Source: Croceibacterium sp. TMG7-5b_MA50 (GTDB taxonomy: Bacteria; Pseudomonadota; Alphaproteobacteria; Sphingomonadales; Sphingomonadaceae). From it: DNA of 64,000 nucleotides. Made by a program: the position numbers and the translations under genes. The stretch is taken from positions 2,374,001 through 2,438,000 of the forward strand of contig NZ_CP156082.1 of NCBI RefSeq assembly GCF_039830145.1. Reading direction: 5' to 3'. Each line of letters starts with the position of its first letter. The stretch's first letter is position 1. The notes beneath the pieces are model-generated. The model was not told the DNA's origin and did not search any database. It was given only the letters and a program-made list of their open reading frames with translations. Positions 26,301-35,916 of this stretch are shown here, in pieces.

Positions 26301-28091
26301 ATGAACAAGCATTTGGTCCGCGCTGCTCGGCTGCTTTCAACTGCAGCACTTGGCGCGACGATGGCGTTCCAATCGGCCTCTGCCGCTGAAGAAACGACCG
26401 CCATCGTCGGCGCAACGATCTTCGATGCTACGGGCGCCGACCCACATGCGGGCACGGTATTGATACAGGAAGGCCGGATCGTCGCCGTCGGTGACGATGT
26501 CACCGTTCCACAGGGTGCCACGGTGATCGACGCTGCCGGCAAGGCGCTGCTGCCCGGCTTCTTCGACGTGCATACGCACTGGACGCCCGGCGGGCAGCCC
26601 GGAACGATCCCGCAGATCGCCACCGACTATGTCCAGTCGGGCGTGACCACGGTGAACGACTTCCACCAGCAGCCGGAAAGTTATGCCCCGCGCCGCGAAT
26701 GGCTGGCGGGCCTTGTGGCGCCGCATGTGAACTTCGCCGCCAGGATAAGCACGCCCGGTGGACATGGCGCCGATTGGGCCGACCAGGCGACGACCATCTG
26801 GATCAATACGCCTGATGCTGCACGGGCGGCCATCGCGCGGCTGGAGCCATACCAGCCCGACCTGATCAAAGCCTTTACCGATGGCTGGCGCTATGGCCTG
26901 TCGGCCGACAACACCAGCATGGACGAGGCAACAATGGCCGCGCTGGCGGAGGCGGCACATGGCGCCGGGATGCCGGTGCTGACCCACACGGTGACGGTGG
27001 ATCGTGGTGCGATGGCAGCCCGGGCGGGCATCGATTCGCTGGCCCATGGCCTGCAGGATCGCCAGATGGATCCGGCAACGCTGCAGACAATCGTGCAGTC
27101 CGGCATGGCCATGGCGCCGACCTTGGCGGTGTACGAGCCTGGCAAGGGCGGCACGCACCTCGATCCCGCTAATCCGGTCGACCGGCAGCGTATCGCCAAG
27201 TTCGACCTTGGCCTTGCCAACGTTAAGATGATGTTCGATGCCGGGGTGCCGATCGCACTGGGCACCGATGCCGGTATGCCGGGCACGCCGCACGGCGTGT
27301 CCACGCTGCGCGAAATGGAATTGCTGGTCCGCGCCGGCTTGACGCCGCCGCAGGCGCTGATCGCCGGCACCGCTGCCAGCGCCAAGGTCATGGGGTTGGC
27401 CGATGATCGGGGCACCATTGCCCCTGGCCAGCGCGCCGACATCTTACTGATCGATGGCACACCATGGCACGACATCGCGGACGTGCGTAAGATCACCTCG
27501 GTGATGATCGACGGGCGCCTCGTCGTGGGTCCGGGCGCTCCGCCCCTCCCTGCCGAGAACAGCGCCACCACGCTGCCGGCCGTAAGCATACCCGCGCTGA
27601 TCGATGATTTCGAGCGATCGGACGGCCGCACCGCGCTCGACACCTTGCGGCTGCAGGATACCGACGGTGGCATCAGCCGCTCGACTGAGATCGTCCAGAT
27701 CGTGCCGCGTGGCACCGGCCATGCACTGGCCTTGGCAGCGCAGATGTCGATTGAGGAGGAGCCCTTTGCCGGCGTCTCGTTCCCGCTCACGCGCGGATCG
27801 GTACGACCGGCAGACCTCCGGCAATATCAGGGCCTCAGCTTCTCGCTGAAGGGCGAAGGCAGCTACACGGTGCGACTGTCCGGCGAGGGCGGCAGCTGGA
27901 GTACTGAGGTTACCGGCAGTCCCGCATGGCAGGATATCACCGTCCCCTTTTCCGCCTTGATGGCGGAGACCTCGCCCCGGTTCTTCAGCGAGCCATGGAC
28001 CGGCGCCGCGATCCATGAGGTGGAGATCAGCACCAGTCGGCCGGGCGGCAGTACCGTAGCCTTTGAACTGGACGATCTGCGACTGCGCTGA
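26301..28091 (+). CDS. Exported amidohydrolase with a C-terminal CIA30-like beta domain
   Basis: A 596-residue protein. Residues 1-29 are a signal peptide. The metal-dependent amidohydrolase domain spans about 32-415: DVHTHW (the His-x-His pair), the possible carboxylated Lys in DLIKAFTDG, later His in PVLTHTVT and DSLAHGLQD, and the catalytic Asp in ALGTDAGMPG. Residues 430-596 form a separate beta-rich domain (IDDFERSDGRTALDTLRL, YQGLSFSLKGEGSYTVRLSG, FELDDLRLR), which resembles the CIA30/carbohydrate-binding-like fold. Substrates may be an imidazolonepropionase-like or cyclic-amide compound, or a peptide; none can be assigned. It stands alone between the receptor and parB. Confidence 0.85.
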   Translation: MNKHLVRAARLLSTAALGATMAFQSASAAEETTAIVGATIFDATGADPHAGTVLIQEGRIVAVGDDVTVPQGATVIDAAGKALLPGFFDVHTHWTPGGQPGTIPQIATDYVQSGVTTVNDFHQQPESYAPRREWLAGLVAPHVNFAARISTPGGHGADWADQATTIWINTPDAARAAIARLEPYQPDLIKAFTDGWRYGLSADNTSMDEATMAALAEAAHGAGMPVLTHTVTVDRGAMAARAGIDSLAHGLQDRQMDPATLQTIVQSGMAMAPTLAVYEPGKGGTHLDPANPVDRQRIAKFDLGLANVKMMFDAGVPIALGTDAGMPGTPHGVSTLREMELLVRAGLTPPQALIAGTAASAKVMGLADDRGTIAPGQRADILLIDGTPWHDIADVRKITSVMIDGRLVVGPGAPPLPAENSATTLPAVSIPALIDDFERSDGRTALDTLRLQDTDGGISRSTEIVQIVPRGTGHALALAAQMSIEEEPFAGVSFPLTRGSVRPADLRQYQGLSFSLKGEGSYTVRLSGEGGSWSTEVTGSPAWQDITVPFSALMAETSPRFFSEPWTGAAIHEVEISTSRPGGSTVAFELDDLRLR

Positions 28092-28114
28092 CCCTCCAGT
28101 GCGAAGAAGGTTCC

Positions 28115-29041
28115 TTAGATTTCGCCGCCTGACAGACGCTGACACAGCATGTCGAGCTGATCCAGCGTACGGTAACTGACGCTGATCGTGCCCGATCGCG
28201 GGTCACCGTCAGGCGCGATCCGAACAGGCAAGCCGAGAAATTCCTCCAAGCTGCTTTGCACAGCTTCAGTGTCGGGGTCGAGCGTCCCCGCCCCCTTGGT
28301 CTTCGGGCGCGGCTCGGACTTGAATTCGGCCGGCTGCTTGCGGGCCAACCGCTCGACATCGCGGACCGTAAGTCCCTCAGCCACGGCACGGCTGGCGATG
28401 CTGACTGCCTCCCCATGCGCTACCAACGCACGGGCGTGACCCATGTCGAGGCGACCAGCCTCCACATGGTCCAGCACCTCTGCAGGCAAGCTCAGCAGAC
28501 GCAGAAGATTGGCGACATGACTACGCGATTTCTCGACCAGACGGGCGATTTCTGCCTGCGTCATGCTCTCATGTTCGGATAGCCGATGGTAAGCGCGTGC
28601 CTCCTCCACCGGGTTCAGGTCCTCGCGCTGAATATTCTCGATCAGCGCCAATGCCATGACGTCGCGCTCTTCTAGCTCGCGCACTAGGGCCGGAATCTCG
28701 TGCAAGCGCGCGCGCTGCGCCGCGCGCCAGCGACGTTCACCGGCGACGAGCTGGTAACGTCCGTCCGTCATTGGCCGCACGATGACCGGCTGGATCACTC
28801 CACGTGCGGCAATCGAGGCGGCGAGCTCATCCAGCGCATCTTCATCGAAATGGCGACGCGGCTGATCCGGATGCGGTTCGATCGCACCCACCGGCAGGCT
28901 GGCTAGGCCTGCGCGGCTGCTCGCATGTGCGCTTCCCTGCTCCGCTACTGCCTCTTCACCGCGGACCTCTCCCAGTAGCGCGCCAAGGCCCTTGCCCAGC
29001 TTGCGCCGCTGCACACGCGCTGCGTCAACTTTGCCGCTCAT
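28115..29041 (-). CDS. parB: Chromosome-partitioning protein ParB
   Basis: A 308-residue CTP-dependent DNA clamp that loads at parS and spreads along DNA. The N-terminus (KLGKGLGALLGE) is the ParA-stimulating segment. ELAASIAARGVIQPVIVRP and the CTP-binding box AGERRWRAAQ follow. The parS-reading helix-turn-helix is MTQAEIARLVEKSRSHVANLLRLL. The C-terminal dimerisation part (ISVSYRTLDQLDMLCQRL) is present. It overlaps parA by four bases (ATGA) as the last gene of the mnmG-rsmG-parA-parB run. Two parS-like sites are close by, at 29863 and 32319. Confidence 0.97.
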   Translation of the reverse strand: MSGKVDAARVQRRKLGKGLGALLGEVRGEEAVAEQGSAHASSRAGLASLPVGAIEPHPDQPRRHFDEDALDELAASIAARGVIQPVIVRPMTDGRYQLVAGERRWRAAQRARLHEIPALVRELEERDVMALALIENIQREDLNPVEEARAYHRLSEHESMTQAEIARLVEKSRSHVANLLRLLSLPAEVLDHVEAGRLDMGHARALVAHGEAVSIASRAVAEGLTVRDVERLARKQPAEFKSEPRPKTKGAGTLDPDTEAVQSSLEEFLGLPVRIAPDGDPRSGTISVSYRTLDQLDMLCQRLSGGEI

Positions 29042-29808
29042 GCCGTCTCCTTCGCCCCAATCCGCCCGATCAGCTCGCGCGCCAGGTTCATGTAAGCGCG
29101 CGATCCGGCGCAGTGATGGTCGTAGATAAGCGCCGGCAGGCCATGGCTCGGCGCCTCCGAAAGGCGGACGTTGCGTGGAATAACCTCTTCGAACACCAGT
29201 TCGCCGAGCGTCTCGCGTACATCGTCAGCCACTTGCTCGGTCAGCCGATTACGACGATCATACATGGTCAGGACAATGCCGACGATCACCAAGGGCGGGT
29301 TGAACCGCGTCTTCACCTGTTCCACCGTCTGCATCAGTTGGCTGAGGCCTTCCAGCGCAAAAAACTCGCATTGCAGTGGCACCAGCAGACTATCGGCCGC
29401 CACCAGCGCGTTCAGAGTCAGCAGACCCAGCGAAGGTGGGCAGTCTATGAAGCAGACGTCGTAAGGCGCATCGGTCAGCGCGTCCCGCAGGCGGTGGGTG
29501 CGCCTGTCTCCGCTCACAAGCTCCACCTCAGCCCCGCTCAGGTCGACGGTACCTGGCACCAGCATAAGGTCCGGCACGTCGGTGTTGAGCGTGCATCGGG
29601 GCAGCTCCGCCTCGCCCAGCAACAGGTCGTAGGAGGTAAAATCCCGTGCAACCGCACCGATGCCGAGCCCGGTTGAGGCGTTGCCCTGCGGGTCGAGGTC
29701 GATCAAGAGCGTACGCCAACCGACCGCGGCCATGGCCGTCGCCAGGTTAATGGCTGTGGTTGTCTTGCCGACTCCACCCTTCTGATTGGCTATTGCGATG
29801 GTGATCAT
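29038..29808 (-). CDS. parA: Chromosome-partitioning ATPase ParA (Soj type)
   Basis: A 256-residue deviant-Walker ATPase that binds DNA non-specifically and moves ParB-parS complexes. The Walker A motif is QKGGVGKTTTAINLA (first Lys is the signature Lys). Walker A' is LIDLDPQGNASTGLG and Walker B is CFIDCPPSLGLLTLNALVAA. The length matches chromosomal ParA. Translation is coupled on both sides by four-base ATGA overlaps, with rsmG upstream and parB downstream. Confidence 0.97.
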   Translation of the reverse strand: MITIAIANQKGGVGKTTTAINLATAMAAVGWRTLLIDLDPQGNASTGLGIGAVARDFTSYDLLLGEAELPRCTLNTDVPDLMLVPGTVDLSGAEVELVSGDRRTHRLRDALTDAPYDVCFIDCPPSLGLLTLNALVAADSLLVPLQCEFFALEGLSQLMQTVEQVKTRFNPPLVIVGIVLTMYDRRNRLTEQVADDVRETLGELVFEEVIPRNVRLSEAPSHGLPALIYDHHCAGSRAYMNLARELIGRIGAKETA

Positions 29809-30428
29809 GTTGCGGGAACCCCTCGCCCAATCAGGATGCCTGCCTCTGGATCGGTGACGGATTGTTCCACATGGAACATCTGCTGCACGGAAGCTGGCTG
29901 CTCCGCCAATTCCTGGACGGCAGACCTACCCTTGGGCAAGAGCCACGTGGTGTTATCCGACGAAAACCGGGCAGCGAGTGACAGCAATCGGCCAAGCGGC
30001 GCAAAGGCACGCGCGGAGATCACCAGTGCGGGCTGAGTCACAACCTTCTCCAGCATAGAACCCTCCACCGTAACATTGCGCAGGTCTAGTTCGGTCGCCG
30101 CATGCATGAGCCATTCGACACGGCGGCGACGCGACTCAACTAGCACCACTCGCCGCGCCGGCTGGGCCAAGGCGATCACCAGTCCGGGAAAGCCTGCGCC
30201 CGTACCGAGGTCAAGCCACTGACCGCCCCCTGAGCCTGCGTGGCTAAGCAGTTGCAAGCTGTCCGCGAAGTGCCTTTGCCAGATTGCTGAGAGACTGCTG
30301 GCAGATACCAAATTCTGAAGCTCGTTCTCTTTGACCAACAGCGCAGCGAAGCGATCAAGCCGCTCCAGATCCTTCGCCTTCAGAAATCGACTGCAATATT
30401 CTCGCGCCTCGGCTTCGGTCCCGATCAT
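29805..30428 (-). CDS. rsmG: 16S rRNA (guanine-527-N7) methyltransferase RsmG
   Basis: A 207-residue SAM-dependent methyltransferase that modifies G527 of 16S rRNA. The motif I loop [17 protein letters not shown] is intact, followed by [14 protein letters not shown] (motif II) and [14 protein letters not shown] (later motif), in family order. The last 30 codons are read through a parS-like palindrome (29863-29878), which encodes FHVEQ near the C-terminus. It overlaps mnmG and parA by four bases each. Confidence 0.96.
   Translation of the reverse strand: MIGTEAEAREYCSRFLKAKDLERLDRFAALLVKENELQNLVSASSLSAIWQRHFADSLQLLSHAGSGGGQWLDLGTGAGFPGLVIALAQPARRVVLVESRRRRVEWLMHAATELDLRNVTVEGSMLEKVVTQPALVISARAFAPLGRLLSLAARFSSDNTTWLLPKGRSAVQELAEQPASVQQMFHVEQSVTDPEAGILIGRGVPAT
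29863..29878. promoter_or_regulatory. parS: parS-like ParB-binding site inside rsmG
   Basis: TGTTCCACATGGAACA is a perfect 16-base palindrome except for the central pair, where the usual CACGTG is CACATG. The known parS sequences of bacteria with this ParB type read TGTTCCACGTGGAACA or TGTTTCACGTGAAACA, so only one base differs from the first form. It lies within the 3' end of rsmG, 0.8 kb from parB, as expected for origin-proximal parS. Confidence 0.85.
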
Positions 30429-32272
30429 GCCGCCACCTGCAACCGTCGGACATGGACCAGCAACGCTGCCAAGGCTGCCGGTGTGATGCCGCGGATCTGC
30501 GCAGCTTGTGCCAGAGTCGCCGGCTGCGCGCCGTGCAATCGCTCGACCATTTCGGACGAAAGGCCCGGTACGGAAGCGTACCGAAACCCGGCTCCAAGCG
30601 GCACATGCTGGCTGCTGCGCAGGTCGCGCAATTCGCTTTCCTGCCGCTCCAGATAGGGCGCATAAACCGCGTCCTCAGCGACCTCCAGCGCCACATCGGA
30701 TTGGCGGTCAAGCGTCGGATCAAGCCATGGAGAAAGCTCCACCAGACCAAGCTGCGGAAAACGGAGCCACTCGCGCAGACTCATCCGACCCGCATCAACC
30801 TTGACGCCGAATTGTCCAAGCTCGCCTGCGGTGACCTGCCGCTCCAAGTTCACGTCCCAACGACCACGCTCGTCGGCAGCCCTCAGGAACCAGGCAGCAC
30901 GCTCTGGCCCGATGCAGCCGAGTGCCATTGCACCAGGGGTCAAGCGGGTTGAGGCGTTGCTGGCGCGTAATCGCAGCCGGTACTCGGCGCGAGAGGTGAG
31001 CATACGGTATGGTTCGCTGATGCCATTCAGCACCAGATCGTCAATCATGACCGCGATGTAGCTGTTACCACGATCGAGGGCGGGTGGGTCGCGTCCAAGC
31101 AAGGCGGCCGCAGCTGAGAGGCCCGCTACCAGTCCCTGCGCCGCGGCCTCCTCGTAGCCGGTGGTGCCGTTGATCTGACCGGCACAATAAAGGCCTAGCA
31201 TGGCGCGTACCTCCAGCTGGGGGGACAGCGCGCGTGGATCGATGTGGTCATACTCGACCGCATAGCCGGGCACTGCCATTTCCACCTGCTCCAGCCCTGG
31301 CATGCTGCGCAACATCGTCTGCTGAACATCGGCCGGAAGCGACGTGCTGATCCCGTTGGGATAGACGATTGGAGTGTCCAGACCCTCAGGTTCAAGGAAG
31401 ACCTGATGCCCCTCGCGATCGCCGAACCGGTGAATCTTGTCTTCGATGCTCGGGCAATAACGTGGGCCACTTGCCTCTATCGCACCACTGAACAAGGGCG
31501 AGCGATGAAGGTTTGCCCTGATGATATCATGGCTACGAGCCGTCGTCCGGGTGATCGCGCAGGCAAGCTGTGGGTTCTTGCGGGTGCGGCTAAGCGGTGA
31601 GAGCGTCCAATCCTCCAGATCCGATGGCTGAACATCCAATTGCGCCCAATTAATCGTTCGCCCATCAAGGCGGGGAGGAGTGCCAGTTTTTAGCCGTGAC
31701 ATCGGCAAAGCCGCTTCGCGCAATTGCGCTGCCATCCGGGTAGCGGCATCCTCCCCGATCCTCCCGCCGGAAAGACGCTCTTCACCGCGGAACAGCCGCC
31801 CGCCCAGGAACGTGCCAGTACACAATAAAACTGCAGACGCCTGCAGTTCGGAGCCATCCGCAAGGGTAATGCCGGTCACCCTTCCCCCGTTTTGCCGCAA
31901 GGCAGCGGCCTCTCCTTCGACAAGGGTTAGGCTAGGCAATTGGCTGAGCATGTCCTGGATCGCCGCCCGGAACAGCTTGCGATCTGCTTGAATCCGCGGT
32001 CCCCAGACCGCACTACCCTTGCTCCGGTTCAGCATGCGATAGTGGATCGCAGCTGCATCGCCTGCCCGGCCGATCAACCCATCGAAGGCATCCACTTCAC
32101 GAACGAGATGTCCCTTACCAAGGCCACCAATCGCCGGGTTGCAGCTCATTGCCCCGACCGCAGCAAGATCGAAGGTTACCAAGGCCACGCGCACACCCAT
32201 CCGTGCCGCAGCCGCCGCCGCCTCGCAGCCAGCATGGCCGCCGCCCACCACCACAATGTCGAAGCTGTGCAT
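30425..32272 (-). CDS. mnmG: tRNA uridine 5-carboxymethylaminomethyl modification enzyme MnmG
   Basis: A 615-residue FAD enzyme that, with MnmE, builds the cmnm5 side chain on U34 of certain tRNAs. The FAD-binding start is [20 protein letters not shown]. Other family signatures are [40 protein letters not shown] and [20 protein letters not shown]. The start ATG at 32272 sits in CATATG, which places the FAD motif directly at the N-terminus; an upstream extension would run through the parS site and is not conserved. Downstream it overlaps rsmG by four bases. Confidence 0.97.
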   Translation of the reverse strand: MHSFDIVVVGGGHAGCEAAAAAARMGVRVALVTFDLAAVGAMSCNPAIGGLGKGHLVREVDAFDGLIGRAGDAAAIHYRMLNRSKGSAVWGPRIQADRKLFRAAIQDMLSQLPSLTLVEGEAAALRQNGGRVTGITLADGSELQASAVLLCTGTFLGGRLFRGEERLSGGRIGEDAATRMAAQLREAALPMSRLKTGTPPRLDGRTINWAQLDVQPSDLEDWTLSPLSRTRKNPQLACAITRTTARSHDIIRANLHRSPLFSGAIEASGPRYCPSIEDKIHRFGDREGHQVFLEPEGLDTPIVYPNGISTSLPADVQQTMLRSMPGLEQVEMAVPGYAVEYDHIDPRALSPQLEVRAMLGLYCAGQINGTTGYEEAAAQGLVAGLSAAAALLGRDPPALDRGNSYIAVMIDDLVLNGISEPYRMLTSRAEYRLRLRASNASTRLTPGAMALGCIGPERAAWFLRAADERGRWDVNLERQVTAGELGQFGVKVDAGRMSLREWLRFPQLGLVELSPWLDPTLDRQSDVALEVAEDAVYAPYLERQESELRDLRSSQHVPLGAGFRYASVPGLSSEMVERLHGAQPATLAQAAQIRGITPAALAALLVHVRRLQVAA

Positions 32273-32318
32273 ATGACTGCCTCTACGCGGTCCTTCAGAG
32301 TCGGTCAAAAGGCAGGAG

Positions 32319-32334
32319 TGTTCCACGTGGAACT
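32319..32334. promoter_or_regulatory. parS: parS-like ParB-binding site between mnmE and mnmG
   Basis: TGTTCCACGTGGAACT matches the known parS consensus TGTTCCACGTGGAACA at 15 of 16 bases, with the full CACGTG centre. It lies just after the mnmE stop codon (sharing its last base) and 46 bases before the mnmG start. Confidence 0.88.
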
Positions 32335-33602
32335 CACTTCCCGATGCAGAACCGTCCGAACAACGTGTCGAGCACATCCTCTGTGCCACTCCGTCCAACC
32401 AGACGATCGAAGCCGAGCCGAGCCTCCCGCAGCAACTCTGCCCGAATCAGAGCGTCATGCTCCGGAAGAGCTTGGGCAAGTGCCGAAGCGGAACCTGCCA
32501 ACAGGCGGCGCTGGCGAGCATTTAATGCCGCTTGCCCAGGTTTGGGCATGCAGGTGAGCGCGTGTTCCACCAGTTGGTCGCGCAGTTCGGTCATGCCTTC
32601 GCCGGTGACCGCCGAGACCGATAAGGCCGGCGCTGGCTTCGAGTCATGGGGGCGATCCGCTTGAGCGTCGATCTCCCACGCATTTACCGGCCCCTCCCCT
32701 GAGGGACCAAGCCAGAGCACCAGATCGGCGCGGGTGATCTCTGCTTCGGCCCTCGCGATGCCAATCACCTCCACCGGGTCGGATGAGCCTGTCCTCAATC
32801 CTGCCATGTCGATCAGAAGGAACGGTACTCCGCCGATTGCAACCGGTCTGGTCAAGACGTCCCGGGTAGTTCCCGCAATCGGCGCGGTGATGGCAGCTTC
32901 ATCTCCCACCAACGCGTTGAATAATGTCGATTTCCCGACATTGGGTGGCCCAGCCAGGGCTACACGAAAACCTTCGCGCAGCATCTCTGCCGAAGGTGCC
33001 GATAGTGCATCGTGTATTTCACCTGCCAAAGCGCTGAGCTCTAAGTCGAAAGCCGCCGGCAACACGACATCATCCTCATCGGAGAAATCGAGTACCGCTT
33101 CCAACTGTGCGGCAAGCTGCAGGAGCCGGAAGCGCCAGCCTTCCACCTTTCGCGACAGTGCACCGCCTGCAAGTGCCAGCGCCGCCTGCCGCTGCAATTC
33201 CGTTTCTGCGGCAAGCAGATCGGCCAAGCCTTCGGCCTCCGCCAAATCGATCCGACCGTTGCTGAAGGCCCTGCGGGTGAACTCGCCTGCTGCTGCTCGC
33301 CGCAGGCCGGGCAACGCCGCCAGCGCACGTTCGACGGCGGCGATAATCGCCCGTCCGCCGTGCAAGTGCAGTTCGGCAAGATCCTCGCCCGTGGCAGTTT
33401 CTGGGCCGGGCAGCCACAAGATCAGCGCCTGATCGAGCGGCTGACCATTCGCATCGCGCAAGGTCCGGTAAGTCGCGCGGCGGGGGGGAGGCAGGCTGCC
33501 CGCTAGCGCCTGCAAGGCGGCGCTGGCACCCGGGCCGCTGATCCGCATGACGCCGATGCCGGCGGGCGGTGGCCCGCTCGACAGGGCGAAGATCGTATCC
33601 AC
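32334..33602 (-). CDS. mnmE: tRNA modification GTPase MnmE
   Basis: A 422-residue GTPase partner of MnmG. It begins [24 protein letters not shown], the tetrahydrofolate-binding N-terminal domain. The helical domain follows ([20 protein letters not shown]). The G domain has G1 [16 protein letters not shown], the G2 Thr in AGTTRDV and G3 IDMAGLR. The essential C-terminal CIGK motif ends the protein. G4 is not a clean NKxD: the region around VNAWEIDAQ is altered, which is common in alphaproteobacterial MnmE. It ends right at the parS-like site, upstream of mnmG. Confidence 0.97.
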   Translation of the reverse strand: MDTIFALSSGPPPAGIGVMRISGPGASAALQALAGSLPPPRRATYRTLRDANGQPLDQALILWLPGPETATGEDLAELHLHGGRAIIAAVERALAALPGLRRAAAGEFTRRAFSNGRIDLAEAEGLADLLAAETELQRQAALALAGGALSRKVEGWRFRLLQLAAQLEAVLDFSDEDDVVLPAAFDLELSALAGEIHDALSAPSAEMLREGFRVALAGPPNVGKSTLFNALVGDEAAITAPIAGTTRDVLTRPVAIGGVPFLLIDMAGLRTGSSDPVEVIGIARAEAEITRADLVLWLGPSGEGPVNAWEIDAQADRPHDSKPAPALSVSAVTGEGMTELRDQLVEHALTCMPKPGQAALNARQRRLLAGSASALAQALPEHDALIRAELLREARLGFDRLVGRSGTEDVLDTLFGRFCIGK

Positions 33603-33619
33603 TTACGGCAACAGCGGCG

Positions 33620-33886
33620 TTACGGCTGCTTGTTGTCTTTCTGCAGCGTGGCACCGCCTGCCGCCTGCTGCGCGCCTTCGATGAAACTCTTGAAGATGTT
33701 CAGGCCGAACTGCCCCATGGGCGCCACCTGCTTGGCGTAGCTTTCCAGCTGGTCGAAGCTGGTGACGCCCTTCATCGCATTGCTCATCGCGTCGAGGTAC
33801 ACACCATTCACCCGTTCCACGTCGGGCAGGCCCATGAAGCGGCGCGCCTCGTCGGGCGAGCAATCGATCTCGATGGTCATCTTCAT
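33620..33886 (-). CDS. DUF6489 family protein
   Basis: An 88-residue acidic protein found in Sphingomonadales next to mnmE. The sequence MKMTIEIDCSPDEARRFMGL, followed by MGQFGLNIFKSFIEGAQQAAGG, matches this small family, whose function is not known. It lies between mnmE and rho on the same strand, 17 bases upstream of mnmE, so it is likely in the same transcript. Confidence 0.85.
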   Translation of the reverse strand: MKMTIEIDCSPDEARRFMGLPDVERVNGVYLDAMSNAMKGVTSFDQLESYAKQVAPMGQFGLNIFKSFIEGAQQAAGGATLQKDNKQP

Positions 33887-33952
33887 GGCGTCGTACTCCA
33901 GCTTGGCGGAGGGGCAGGAAACAGCAATTGCCTGCCCCCCGCAAGCCGTAAC

Positions 33953-35209
33953 TTACTGGTTCATCGTGGCGAAGAAGTCCGCGTTGGACTTGGAATCCTT
34001 CATCTTGTCGAGCAGGAATTCCATGGAATCGATCGTGCCCATCTGCATCAGAATGCGGCGCAGGACCCACATCTTGCTGAGATTGCCCTTGTCCACCAGC
34101 AGCTCTTCCTTGCGGGTACCGGACTTGCCGACATCCAGCGCCGGGAAGATGCGCTTGTCCGCAACCTTGCGGTCGAGCACGATTTCCGAGTTACCGGTGC
34201 CCTTGAACTCCTCGAAGATGACCTCGTCCATGCGGCTGCCGGTATCGATCAGCGCGGTGGCGATGATGGAAAGCGAGCCGCCCTCCTCGATATTTCGCGC
34301 CGCGCCGAAGAAGCGCTTGGGCCGCTGCAGCGCATTGGCATCGACACCGCCGGTCAGCACCTTGCCGGATGACGGCACCACGGTGTTGTAGGCGCGGCCG
34401 AGGCGGGTGATCGAGTCCAGCAGGATCACGACATCACGCTTGTGCTCGACCAGGCGCTTCGCCTTTTCGATGACCATTTCAGCGACTTGCACGTGGCGGG
34501 AGGCGGGTTCGTCGAAGGTGGAGGAGATCACCTCACCCTTCACCGAACGCTGCATGTCGGTGACTTCCTCCGGCCGTTCGTCGACCAGCAGGACCAGCAG
34601 GAACACTTCGGGGTGGTTGTCGGTGATCGCCTTGGCGATGTTCTGCAGCAGCACCGTCTTGCCGGTGCGCGGCGGGGCGACGATCAGCGCACGCTGGCCC
34701 TTGCCCTGCGGGCTGATGAGGTCGATCACGCGGGCCGACTTGTCCTTGACCGTCGGGTCCACGGTGTCGAGCACCAGCCGCTGTTCGGGATAGAGCGGCG
34801 TAAGATTGTCGAAGTTCGTGCGGTGGCGCACGGCGTCGGGGTCGTCGTAATTGACCTTCAGCAGCTTGGTCAGCGCGAAGTATCGCTCCCCATCCTTGGG
34901 CGCGCGGATCTCGCCTTCCACCGTGTCGCCGGTGCGCAGGCCCATCTTGCGGACCTGGTTCGGGGACACATAGATGTCGTCGGGACCGGCGAGGTAGTTC
35001 GCCTCGGGCGAGCGCAGGAAGCCGAAGCCATCCTGCAGCACCTCGATCGTGCCGATTCCCAGGATCTCCTCGCCGTCTTCCGCCACTTCCTTCAGGATGG
35101 CGAACATCAGGTCCTGCCGGCGCATGGTGCTGGCGCCCTCGACGCCCAGATCCTCCGCCATGGACACCAGTTCTGCCGGCGTCCGTTTCTTCAATTCTTT
35201 TAGATGCAT
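33953..35209 (-). CDS. rho: Transcription termination factor Rho
   Basis: A 418-residue hexameric RNA helicase. The N-terminal helical bundle and the cold-shock-like RNA-binding domain ([31 protein letters not shown]) precede the ATPase core. The core has Walker [21 protein letters not shown], Walker [17 protein letters not shown], the Q-loop [18 protein letters not shown] and the R-loop [18 protein letters not shown]. Length and motifs are complete. The 143-base gap between it and hemJ may contain its leader and a possible attenuating hairpin. Confidence 0.98.
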   Translation of the reverse strand: MHLKELKKRTPAELVSMAEDLGVEGASTMRRQDLMFAILKEVAEDGEEILGIGTIEVLQDGFGFLRSPEANYLAGPDDIYVSPNQVRKMGLRTGDTVEGEIRAPKDGERYFALTKLLKVNYDDPDAVRHRTNFDNLTPLYPEQRLVLDTVDPTVKDKSARVIDLISPQGKGQRALIVAPPRTGKTVLLQNIAKAITDNHPEVFLLVLLVDERPEEVTDMQRSVKGEVISSTFDEPASRHVQVAEMVIEKAKRLVEHKRDVVILLDSITRLGRAYNTVVPSSGKVLTGGVDANALQRPKRFFGAARNIEEGGSLSIIATALIDTGSRMDEVIFEEFKGTGNSEIVLDRKVADKRIFPALDVGKSGTRKEELLVDKGNLSKMWVLRRILMQMGTIDSMEFLLDKMKDSKSNADFFATMNQ

Positions 35210-35280
35210 GGGTGAGTTTCCATTCGGGAGGCCGGCAGGCCGATCAATGGCAGGGTCATGGGGCTTGGGGAAAGCGACCC

Positions 35281-35302
35281 GGGCGCCGCATGGGCGGTGC
35301 CC
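35281..35302 (-). terminator. Hairpin between hemJ and rho
   Basis: GGGCGCCGC pairs with GCGGTGCCC (one G-T pair) over a four-base loop, about 50 bases after the hemJ stop and 70 bases before the rho start on the same strand. There is no T run, so it is a weak terminator or a leader structure of rho. Confidence 0.35.
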
Positions 35303-35352
35303 CCAGCCGGGTGGTTGCCAGATATGCCTTGCGGGCGATCAGGTCAATCGGA

Positions 35353-35796
35353 TCAGAACGGCTTGACGATCACCAGCACCACGATGACGATTGTGGCAAC
35401 GCCCGGCACCTCGTTCAGCAGCCGCAGCGCCTTGCCCGACAGCGGCCGTTCTCCCCTCGCCAGCTTCTTGGCATATGCGGCCAGGTAGCCGTGGTACCAT
35501 GACAGGCCCAGCACGAAGACCAGCTTGGCATGCAGCCACCCATCGGCGAATGCGCCAATCGACAGCGCCAGCGCAATCCCCAACACCCACACCGCGACCA
35601 GCGCCGGGCGCAGGATGATCCGCAGCAGCCGACGCTCCCGCTCCACCCAAGCAGCAGCCTCCGCCGATCCGGCGGCAGCCTCCTGGTGGTAGACGAACAG
35701 CCGCGGCAACATGAACAGGCCCGCCATCCAGAAGATGACGAAGATGACGTGCCCGGCCTTCAGCCAGGGATATAACGGGGCGAGCGCGGCAACCAT
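35353..35796 (-). CDS. hemJ: Protoporphyrinogen IX oxidase HemJ
   Basis: A 147-residue, four-helix inner-membrane protein that oxidises protoporphyrinogen IX in haem synthesis. The conserved start YPWLKAGHVIFVIFWMAGLF with MLPRLFVYHQEA, then a second membrane part and the LLNEVPGVATIVIVVLVIVKPF tail, identify the family. The ATG at 35796 gives the usual length; a longer upstream frame is a shadow of the GH2 gene. It sits next to rho, as in many Sphingomonadales, but hemE, its common neighbour, is absent here. Confidence 0.95.
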   Translation of the reverse strand: MVAALAPLYPWLKAGHVIFVIFWMAGLFMLPRLFVYHQEAAAGSAEAAAWVERERRLLRIILRPALVAVWVLGIALALSIGAFADGWLHAKLVFVLGLSWYHGYLAAYAKKLARGERPLSGKALRLLNEVPGVATIVIVVLVIVKPF

Positions 35797-35916
35797 GCCG
35801 GTGCTGTAATCGCGCGCCAACCGCGCGTCACCTGCGCAAAACACACCATCTTGGCGATTGAACAGGCGTCCCACATGCTGCACCATGGCGCGAAAACGCG
35901 GGAGAGAGGAACCGCC

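Noticed and set aside
32273-32398. Longer N-terminus for MnmG
   Set aside because: It would run through the parS-like site and the end of mnmE, is not conserved in composition, and the FAD motif begins directly at the chosen start.
28092-35352. An origin of replication in the parB-rho block
   Set aside because: No cluster of DnaA boxes or an AT-rich unwinding region was found; the block only indicates that the origin is near.
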